Origin: Bacteroidales bacterium
GTDB lineage: Bacteria > Bacteroidota > Bacteroidia > Bacteroidales > UBA932
Assembly (NCBI GenBank): GCA_017548985.1
Contig: JAFYYW010000004.1
Span: forward strand, 1 to 55,074
Reading direction: 5' to 3'
Length of the DNA: 55,074 nt
Of this stretch, positions 49,309 to 55,074 are shown in pieces. The notes under the pieces were generated by a model that ran no database searches, had not been told where the DNA came from, and saw only the letters and a list, made by a program, of their open reading frames with translations. Positions within the stretch are counted from its first letter, which is position 1, and each line of letters begins with the position of its first letter. The translations under genes and the position numbers were made by a program.

Positions 49309-51821
49309 TCGTTATTCAGCTGAGTGATATCCACTTTGTAGCGTTCGGAGTCGCCGATGAGCCACTCGGAATAGTAGTCGGCCATCCTCCAGAAGAAATA
49401 TTCGTTCATGTCTCCGAAACCGTGTCTCTGGCCCGGAAGGATCAGCATGTCGAAACGCTTGTTGGCCCTGATGAGGGCATCCACAACCCTTATCGTGTTG
49501 CCGGGATGCACATTGTTGTCCACATCACCATGGACAAGCATCAGGTGGCCCTTGAGGTTCTTGGCCAGCTCCTGGTTGGTGTCGATGTGATAGACGAAGG
49601 TGGTATCGCCCTTGTCAACCCTTTCCAGGATTCCATGATGCTGCTCGCTCCACCAGCGGTTGTAGATGCTGTTGTCGTGGTTTCCGGCGCAAGATACGGC
49701 CGCCTTGAAAAAGTCGGGATATTTAAGGATCGCCGCGGTGCTCATGAATCCGCCTCCTGAGTGACCGTGAATTCCCACCCTGTCAAGATCGACGAAGGGG
49801 AAACGGGCCCCAATCTGCTGGATGGCATATTTCTGGTCCTCGAGGCCGTAGTCGCGAAGATTGCCGTATCCATAATTGTGGTACCACTTCGAACGGTTGG
49901 GGTGACCGCCGCGGTTACCCACGGTGATGACGATTATTCCAAGCTGCGCCAACCTGTCAACCCTGGTGAATCCCTTGCTCCAGGAGATGTTGTTGGCCTC
50001 GACCTGAGGGCCGGGATAGACATAGTCGCAGATCGGATAGACCTTGGTGGAGTCGAAGTCAAATGGTTTGTACATAGCACCATAGAGGTCGGTCACGCCG
50101 TCAGCCGCTTTGACTTTGAAACGCTCCGGGAACTTGTAGCCGGCCTCTAACAGGAGGCTGAGGTCAGCGGTCTCCAGGTCAAGGATCTTCCGTCCGGTAG
50201 CTCCGTAGAGAGCCACGCCGGGAGTGTAGTCAACCCTTGAGTAGTTGGCTACGAAATACTTGGCGTCGTCGCTCGCGGTCGAGAGCACATCCATGTCGTC
50301 CATGTCGAGTTTCTGGAGCGCGCCACCGGTGAGAGGTACCCTGTAAGTGTGCATCTGATAAGGGTTCTCGTCCTTCTGCACACCACAGGCGCTGAGCAGC
50401 ACATAACCTTCCTTCTCATTGACTCCCATCACATTATCGACATGGAAGGCTCCGTCAGTGATTTTCCTGATGAGCGTGCCGTCCTTGTCGTAGAGATAAA
50501 GGTTAGCCCAGCCGTTACGCTCAGACCACCAGATCAGTTGCTTTCCGTCTTTGATGAAGAACGGGGTCTTTGTCTCGATATAGGTGTTGGAACGCTCCGG
50601 GATGATGACCTTCGTGGAGTCGGAATTCACTCCCACCCAGCAGAGGTCAGCCCTCTTGAGGTCACGGCTCCGGCGAAGGAGATAGAATCCGTCTTTGTCA
50701 CCGAGCCATTTTGCCGAGACGAAGTCTTCGTAGTTGTCCTTGGCGAACCTGCGGGCCCTCAAAACGCTGAAGTCCTGATCCTTGAAAGCGTTGATTTTGA
50801 TTGGCTTGCATGTCGCGTCAGTCCCGTTCACCGAATATAAGTACAGATATTCCTTCGGACTCGGCTCGCCGGGCATCTGGTACTTGTAAGTCTCGAGCCT
50901 TGGACGTTTTCCGGCCACGGAATTGATGACCCAGAGGTCTTGGATCTCCCTGTTGTCAGTCCTGCTCGCCGCGAAATGCTTGGAGTCGGGCGACCAGAGG
51001 ATCCCGGCGTTGGTCCTCCTTGTGGTGTCAGTGTTGTCACCACCGGAGTAGTTGTATCCGTAACCGAAATCCTTTACTCCGTCCTTGGTCAGCTGGACCT
51101 CGACGATAGTGCTGTCCTTGGGATCCTTGGCGGCTTTCCTCAGGTTGGTCGAGTCCATGATCCAGAGGTTGTTGTTCTTGGCGAACACACCGAGAGTTCC
51201 GTCAGGAGAGATAGTTGCCCACATAGGATACTTCTGGTTCTCATCCTCCTTCTCTTTTTCCTCGGTCACGTTCTTGAGGGTGCGGGTGGCGAAGTCATAT
51301 TCGAAATGGAAGACCATCTTTTCAGCTCTGCCGGGAGCCGCGGGAGTACCAGGTCCTCCGAACCCGCCGAATCCACCACCTCTGCCGCCTCTTCTCGCGG
51401 CGTTAGCCTTGGACGTGTCCGGCTTCGCCGGCTTGTCCTGCGTGCTACGGATGTCGAAGGTGAAGACTTTGTCGTCCTTAAGCTTCAAGCCAGTGATCGG
51501 AATATGCTGGGCGTCAAACGGATCCTTCACTATCTCAGTGAGTTCCATGGCAAGTCTCTCAAGGTCGAAGACCTCGGTCTTGGTTCCTTTCACAGGGTCG
51601 ACAATGTAGTAGTTCGTCCCTTTAGGCGACTGCCATTCATACCAGAACCTGTCGCCTTCCTTGAACCAGCGGGGGGTTACCCTGGTGGAGAATACCATCT
51701 GGTTCACCCTCTTGGCGGAAAACCTCTCAGCTAGCGCGTAATTAGCTTTGGTCACTTTTTCCTGTCCTGCGGCGGCCAGGCAAAACAGCGCCGCCATCAC
51801 GATCAAAAATGTTCGTTTCAT
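49305..51821 (-). CDS. Secreted S9 prolyl-oligopeptidase family dipeptidyl peptidase
   Basis: The 838-residue protein has a signal peptide (1-19). An N-terminal beta-propeller (about 180-560) and a C-terminal alpha/beta hydrolase domain follow. The catalytic Ser lies in GIHGHSGGGFMST, Asp in HGDVDNNVHP and His in GQRHGFGD. This is the DPP IV-type arrangement, cleaving dipeptides after proline or alanine. A Gly/Arg/Phe-rich low-complexity insertion (about residues 140-167, ARRGGRGGGFGGFGGPG) is inserted in the N-terminal part. The GH2 gene ends 39 bases upstream on the same strand. Confidence 0.93.
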   Translation of the reverse strand: MKRTFLIVMAALFCLAAAGQEKVTKANYALAERFSAKRVNQMVFSTRVTPRWFKEGDRFWYEWQSPKGTNYYIVDPVKGTKTEVFDLERLAMELTEIVKDPFDAQHIPITGLKLKDDKVFTFDIRSTQDKPAKPDTSKANAARRGGRGGGFGGFGGPGTPAAPGRAEKMVFHFEYDFATRTLKNVTEEKEKEDENQKYPMWATISPDGTLGVFAKNNNLWIMDSTNLRKAAKDPKDSTIVEVQLTKDGVKDFGYGYNYSGGDNTDTTRRTNAGILWSPDSKHFAASRTDNREIQDLWVINSVAGKRPRLETYKYQMPGEPSPKEYLYLYSVNGTDATCKPIKINAFKDQDFSVLRARRFAKDNYEDFVSAKWLGDKDGFYLLRRSRDLKRADLCWVGVNSDSTKVIIPERSNTYIETKTPFFIKDGKQLIWWSERNGWANLYLYDKDGTLIRKITDGAFHVDNVMGVNEKEGYVLLSACGVQKDENPYQMHTYRVPLTGGALQKLDMDDMDVLSTASDDAKYFVANYSRVDYTPGVALYGATGRKILDLETADLSLLLEAGYKFPERFKVKAADGVTDLYGAMYKPFDFDSTKVYPICDYVYPGPQVEANNISWSKGFTRVDRLAQLGIIVITVGNRGGHPNRSKWYHNYGYGNLRDYGLEDQKYAIQQIGARFPFVDLDRVGIHGHSGGGFMSTAAILKYPDFFKAAVSCAGNHDNSIYNRWWSEQHHGILERVDKGDTTFVYHIDTNQELAKNLKGHLMLVHGDVDNNVHPGNTIRVVDALIRANKRFDMLILPGQRHGFGDMNEYFFWRMADYYSEWLIGDSERYKVDITQLNND

Positions 51822-51860
51822 ATAAAAAGTGTTTTTTAATATATTGATAATTAATTATTT

Positions 51861-54362
51861 CTATAGTTTGATCCGGATTCTGTCCTTTTTCAGACCGTCG
51901 GAGGTGGCGGTGACGACGATCTTGCCTTTGGCTCCAGGTTTTGTCTTGATGATGACTGATGCCAGACCATTGAACGCCTTGATCGTGTCCGAATGGAATG
52001 GTGTCAGGCATGTCGGGTCACCGGCATCGACCGCCAGGATCTCCCCCGGACCTTTGATACTGAACTTCAATTCGTCACAAGCCCTTGGAGCGAATATTCC
52101 CTTTTTGTCAGTCAGTTTGACGTCAATATAATATAAATCGCCTTCCCCGAAACCTTTCTCGAGATCCATCTTGATCTTGCTCTCCGGCCCGGCCGTCTTT
52201 ATGGTCTCCGACGCCACCTTCCTGCCGTCTTTCCAGCCGATCGCCTCAATCTTTCCGGGTTGGTAGACAATATCGTCCCAGCGGAGGCGGTATTGCTTGT
52301 CAGCCCTTTCGAGAGTACCTTTGGACTCCCCGTTAACGAACAACTCAACCTTGTCGCAATTAGTGTAGACATGGACAGGAGTCACCTCGCCCTCGCGGCC
52401 TTCCCAGTTCCAGTGCGGGAGGATGTGAAGTGTGGTCTTGTCGGACCAACGGGCCTGATAGAGCCAGTAGCGGTCTTTCGGGAAGCCCGCGAGATCGATT
52501 ATTCCGAAATAGGAACTCCTTGAGGGTGTGGACACAACGCCTTTCTCCGCGATCTCCTTCTCGGCCTTTGCCTTAGTCTCGGGATCATGGAAATTCGTGA
52601 GGATGGTAAGGTCCCTGTTGTAAGGGGTCGGCTCGCCGAGATAATCGTAGCCGGTCCAGACAAACTCTCCGAGACAGGTCGGATTCGCATCCTCAAACTC
52701 CCACTCCTGTTCGGGAATCTGTCCCCACGGGACGGTGTGAAGGTCGTATGAACTGACCTGGAAGTCCTTCTCACAGAATTCCTTGCCTCTCGGATCTTCT
52801 TCTATGGGGAAGAAATACACGCCTCTTGTGCTGATGGTCGAGGCTGTCTCGCTTCCGAGATAAAGCTTTCCGGGATTGGCGTCGTGGTACTTGGCGTAGA
52901 GGTGGGGCTTGTAGTTGAAGCCGTAGATGTCCATCGTGTTGCGGAACTCCTGCTCGGAGGCCCAGGGGTTGTCGGAACCGAAGGTGGTTGGTCTCGTAGG
53001 ATCCTCAGTATGACATATTTCCGTAAGATGCGCGGGAATATGATAAAGATCCGGATAGCCTTGCTCGCCGGTCTCATTGCCGATGCTCCATAGGATGACA
53101 GAAGGATGGTTGCGATCCCTGTGAATCATCGCGACCAAGTCTTTGTCGGCCCACTTGTCAAACAGGAGGGCATATCCGTTGGGCTTCTTTGGAACGGTCC
53201 AGGTGTCGGTCAGCTCATCCATCACGACAAACCCCAAGCGGTCGCAGAGATCGAGGAGTTCGGGGGCTGGGGGATTGTGGGAGGTGCGGATGGCGTTGCA
53301 GCCCATCTCCTTGAGCATCTTGAGCCTGCGCTCCCATGCGGTGTTGTTCCAGACTGCTCCGAGGGCGCCGGCGTCATGATGGAGGCATACTCCCTTCAGG
53401 AATGTCTTGACTCCATCGATGAATATTCCGTCTTCCCGGTACTCGATGTCTCGAAGTCCGAATACGGTGATGTAGGCCTCGTCTGCCGGAGCGGTTGCCG
53501 AGCTTAGGCCGTACTCAGCCGCAGCGGAGCGAGGATGGACTCGGCCGGGCTCGGACAACCGGCCGGCAGAACCGGGAATGACAGTCGTGACGGCGCGAAA
53601 GAGATTCGGATGGTCGGGGCTCCAGCGGGCGGCGCCGGTGAGATCGAACTTTTGCGTCACAACAGTTGAGTCGGTAATGGACTCCACAGGTGTCTCGGCG
53701 GAAGCGATAGGCGTATTTCCGTTATATTCAAATATTTCCGTCCGGACCACACCGGTCCCTGAGCTTGTCGAAGGGCCGCGCAGGCTGATTCTCAGCGTGG
53801 CCTTGTCGCCCTTGGTGGTCATGTAGGTGCCCCAGTGGGCGACTCCGACCGCGGGGGCCTTGGTCAGCCAGACCTTGCGGTATATTCCTCCGCCAGGATA
53901 CCATCGGCTGGACTCCTCTGGATTGTCCAGGGTGATCTTGATCTCGTTGTCACCTTCTTTAATAAAGGGGGTCAAATCCGCCCTGAAAGAGGCGTAGCCG
54001 TAGGGCCATTCCGTGACGAGATTCCCGTTGCAGAACACCTTGGCCCAAGACATGGCTCCGTCAATGTCGAGGAAATAGAGATTCCCGGGCGCCTCCGAGG
54101 ATGACGTGGTGTTTGCGGGGACCGTCAAAATCTTGGTGTACTCAGCCTTTCCCCACCAGGAAAGTTTCCCCGTCTCACCGGGATAATTGATATTGAAAGG
54201 GCCGTCCACGCCCCAGTCGTGAGGCAGATCGACGACTTTGGTGACTCCGTCTTTTGAGAATGTCCATCCGTCGTTAAACGATACTCTCGCCGCCGGTTGG
54301 GCGGTCGTGACGAACGGGATGGCCGCCATCATCGCGGCGATTAAGAGGGAAAGCCGATGCAT
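51861..54362 (-). CDS. Secreted GH2 beta-galactosidase-like glycosidase with insertion elements
   Basis: This protein of about 833 residues has a signal peptide from MHRLSLLIAAM. The sugar-binding domain (VSFNDGWTFSKDGV, LPHDWGVDGPF), an immunoglobulin-like domain and the barrel follow, with acid/base Glu in SIGNETGEQGY and nucleophile Glu in LGSETAST. C-terminal beta-domains include VHVYTNCDKVELFVNGES. Two repeats interrupt the Ig-like region in frame: RGPSTSSGTG (53751-53777) and a ~29-residue stretch from GSAGRLSEPG (53483-53569). The ATG at 54362 suits the promoter at 54372-54401. An alternative ATG at 54368 adds Met-Phe. The glycoside linkage cannot be fixed; beta-galactosidase is most likely. 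Confidence 0.93.
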   Translation of the reverse strand: MHRLSLLIAAMMAAIPFVTTAQPAARVSFNDGWTFSKDGVTKVVDLPHDWGVDGPFNINYPGETGKLSWWGKAEYTKILTVPANTTSSSEAPGNLYFLDIDGAMSWAKVFCNGNLVTEWPYGYASFRADLTPFIKEGDNEIKITLDNPEESSRWYPGGGIYRKVWLTKAPAVGVAHWGTYMTTKGDKATLRISLRGPSTSSGTGVVRTEIFEYNGNTPIASAETPVESITDSTVVTQKFDLTGAARWSPDHPNLFRAVTTVIPGSAGRLSEPGRVHPRSAAAEYGLSSATAPADEAYITVFGLRDIEYREDGIFIDGVKTFLKGVCLHHDAGALGAVWNNTAWERRLKMLKEMGCNAIRTSHNPPAPELLDLCDRLGFVVMDELTDTWTVPKKPNGYALLFDKWADKDLVAMIHRDRNHPSVILWSIGNETGEQGYPDLYHIPAHLTEICHTEDPTRPTTFGSDNPWASEQEFRNTMDIYGFNYKPHLYAKYHDANPGKLYLGSETASTISTRGVYFFPIEEDPRGKEFCEKDFQVSSYDLHTVPWGQIPEQEWEFEDANPTCLGEFVWTGYDYLGEPTPYNRDLTILTNFHDPETKAKAEKEIAEKGVVSTPSRSSYFGIIDLAGFPKDRYWLYQARWSDKTTLHILPHWNWEGREGEVTPVHVYTNCDKVELFVNGESKGTLERADKQYRLRWDDIVYQPGKIEAIGWKDGRKVASETIKTAGPESKIKMDLEKGFGEGDLYYIDVKLTDKKGIFAPRACDELKFSIKGPGEILAVDAGDPTCLTPFHSDTIKAFNGLASVIIKTKPGAKGKIVVTATSDGLKKDRIRIKL
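53483..53569. repeat. 87-bp inverted-repeat element (family D) in the GH2 gene
   Basis: The left arm (53483-53502, CTGCCGGAGCGGTTGCCGAG) pairs with the right arm (53550-53569, containing GCTCGGACAACC), apart from small bulges. It is in frame and inserts about 29 residues not expected in GH2. The arms resemble the GCTCAGCAACCGG half of the U32 doublet. Confidence 0.6.
53751..53777. repeat. REP-like repeat, family A, copy 3 (in GH2 gene)
   Basis: ACCGGTCCCTGAGC-TT-GTCGAAGGGCC. It is in frame on the complementary strand and encodes RGPSTSSGTG. Confidence 0.8.
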
Positions 54363-54371
54363 AAACATATT

Positions 54372-54401
54372 CAAAGATAGTGAAAATCCGTCAATTGCAA
54401 A
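54372..54401 (-). promoter_or_regulatory. Bacteroidota-type promoter for the GH2 gene
   Basis: TTTG (54401-54398), 18 nt, then TATCTTTG (54379-54372), a perfect -7 box. Transcription would start near 54366, which favours the ATG at 54362 and implies a very short leader. Confidence 0.55.
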
Positions 54402-54433
54402 GTTCTTTTGGTGCAATCAAATTGACGTGAAAC

Positions 54434-54465
54434 TTTGGTGAATTGAAGATTATTCTGTAAATTTG
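54434..54465 (+). promoter_or_regulatory. Bacteroidota-type promoter for rpsL
   Basis: TTTG (54434-54437), 20 nt, then TAAATTTG (54458-54465), a perfect -7 box. Transcription would start near 54471, about 46 nt before the ATG at 54517. Confidence 0.6.
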
Positions 54466-54468
54466 CAG

Positions 54469-54485
54469 CCCCAAAATATTTGGGG
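54469..54485 (+). promoter_or_regulatory. Hairpin at the predicted 5' end of the rpsL transcript
   Basis: CCCCAAA pairs with TTTGGGG across ATA. It lies at the expected transcript start and could protect the 5' end or take part in regulation. Confidence 0.4.
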
Positions 54486-54516
54486 AAAAACATAAATAAT
54501 AGATTTACAATCATTT

Positions 54517-54900
54517 ATGCCAACAATTCAACAGTTAGTTCGCAAAGGACGCGAGAGTCTTGATGTAAAAAGCAAGTCTCGCGCGCTGGACGCTTGCCCT
54601 CAAAAGAGGGGCGTATGTCTGCGTGTCTACACGACGACTCCTAAGAAACCTAACTCAGCGATGAGGAAGGTCGCCAGGGTACGCCTTACCAACTCTAAAG
54701 AGGTCAATGCCTACATCCCGGGCGAAGGTCACAACCTGCAGGAGCACAGCATCGTGCTGGTGCGCGGCGGTCGTGTGAAGGACCTTCCCGGTGTGCGTTA
54801 CCACATCCTTCGTGGCGCTTTGGATACCGCTGGTGTCGAGGGTAGGACTCAGTCCCGTTCCCTCTATGGCGCCAAGAGGCCGAAAGCCAAGAAGAAGTAG
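54517..54900 (+). CDS. rpsL: 30S ribosomal protein S12
   Basis: The 127-residue S12 starts [15 protein letters not shown]. The conserved decoding-centre loop [19 protein letters not shown] and the [28 protein letters not shown] block are intact. The tail ends AKRPKAKKK. Lysines at the usual streptomycin-resistance site (TPKKPNS) are wild type. rpsG follows after 36 bases, the classical str operon order. Confidence 0.99.
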   Translation: MPTIQQLVRKGRESLDVKSKSRALDACPQKRGVCLRVYTTTPKKPNSAMRKVARVRLTNSKEVNAYIPGEGHNLQEHSIVLVRGGRVKDLPGVRYHILRGALDTAGVEGRTQSRSLYGAKRPKAKKK

Positions 54901-54936
54901 TCCCTTATTTTTTATCACCTTTAATTTTTACTCAAA

Positions 54937-55074
54937 ATGAGAAAATCGAAGCCTAAGAAGAGAATTCTACTTCCTGATCCTAAGTTTCATGATGTCGAGG
55001 TGACTCGCTTCGTGAACAATCTTATGTTGCAGGGGAAGAAGAGTATCGCGTATTCTATTTTTTACGATGCCATC
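54937..55074 (+). CDS. rpsG: 30S ribosomal protein S7, N-terminal part (cut by window edge)
   Basis: Forty-six residues are visible from the ATG at 54937: [20 protein letters not shown], then [20 protein letters not shown]. This matches the S7 start, including the conserved VTRFVN and GKKS motifs, and continues past the window end. S7 binds the 3' domain of 16S rRNA. Its position after rpsL confirms the identity. Confidence 0.97.
   Translation, partial: MRKSKPKKRILLPDPKFHDVEVTRFVNNLMLQGKKSIAYSIFYDAI

Noticed and set aside
1..55074. CRISPR arrays, tRNA genes, IS transposases or att sites
   Set aside because: No regularly spaced direct repeats with spacers, cloverleaf-type sequences or transposase motifs were noticed. 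The short palindromes found are dispersed and inside genes.

Overview
The window looks like a chromosomal segment of a Bacteroidales (Bacteroidota) bacterium with moderately high GC. Four things support this. Many intergenic gaps carry the Bacteroidota promoter signature (TTTG about 19 nt before TAnnTTTG). Envelope proteins have short MK/MR-start signal peptides or lipoboxes. Lineage-typical families are present: SPFH plus a small Arc-like protein, DUF3109, GH51 and GH2 enzymes, S9 dipeptidyl peptidase, ECF sigma factors with membrane partners, and a TPR protein with a C-terminal cytoplasmic domain. No tRNA, rRNA, CRISPR array or IS transposase is visible. No stretch longer than 300 bases lacks a gene; the longest gap is 430-658.

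Layout. 1-429 is the start of a TolC-type efflux protein (minus strand), divergent from an ECF sigma factor and a membrane-anchored beta-barrel protein. A serpin lipoprotein, an NtrB/NtrC-like pair and an M28 peptidase lipoprotein follow (2.4-7.3 kb). Then come an SPFH/Arc pair and a TSCPD protein. 8.9-13.7 kb holds a three-gene cassette of unknown function: a 1254-residue membrane protein, a zinc-ribbon tail-anchored protein and a two-TM protein with a PH-like tail. 13.7-20.9 kb is a minus-strand block with the cell-shape genes mreB-mreC-mreD-mrdA-rodA, followed 12 nt later by a secreted arabinofuranosidase. ispD, an Lrp-type regulator and topA follow. mrcA-ddl-prmC (24.7-29.0 kb) forms a peptidoglycan-linked operon closed by a clear terminator.

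29.0-45.0 kb mixes a lipoprotein, a DUF4160/DUF2442 toxin-antitoxin-like pair, a U32 family protein, TPR proteins, an M16 homologue without its zinc motif, small conserved proteins, hemW, a serine hydrolase, an exo/endonuclease-phosphatase family protein, a ThiL-like protein lacking the usual catalytic residues and a TPR membrane regulator. 45.0-54.4 kb contains a double SGNH esterase, a sigma/anti-sigma/plug-like protein operon, an MGMT-like protein, an S9 peptidase and a GH2 glycosidase. The right edge is rpsL and the start of rpsG.

Most notable observations: (1) the three-gene membrane cassette at 8.9-13.7 kb; (2) at least three families of short palindromic REP-like elements inserted in frame inside coding sequences (U32, prmC, serine hydrolase, TPR regulator, GH2), including two related inverted-repeat elements of about 76-89 bp; (3) operator-like palindromes between divergent genes (TTTACACTTT array, TTTACAACTTGTAAA, a CRP-like palindrome); (4) several homologues that have lost key catalytic residues; (5) tail-to-tail overlap in six of nine convergent gene pairs.
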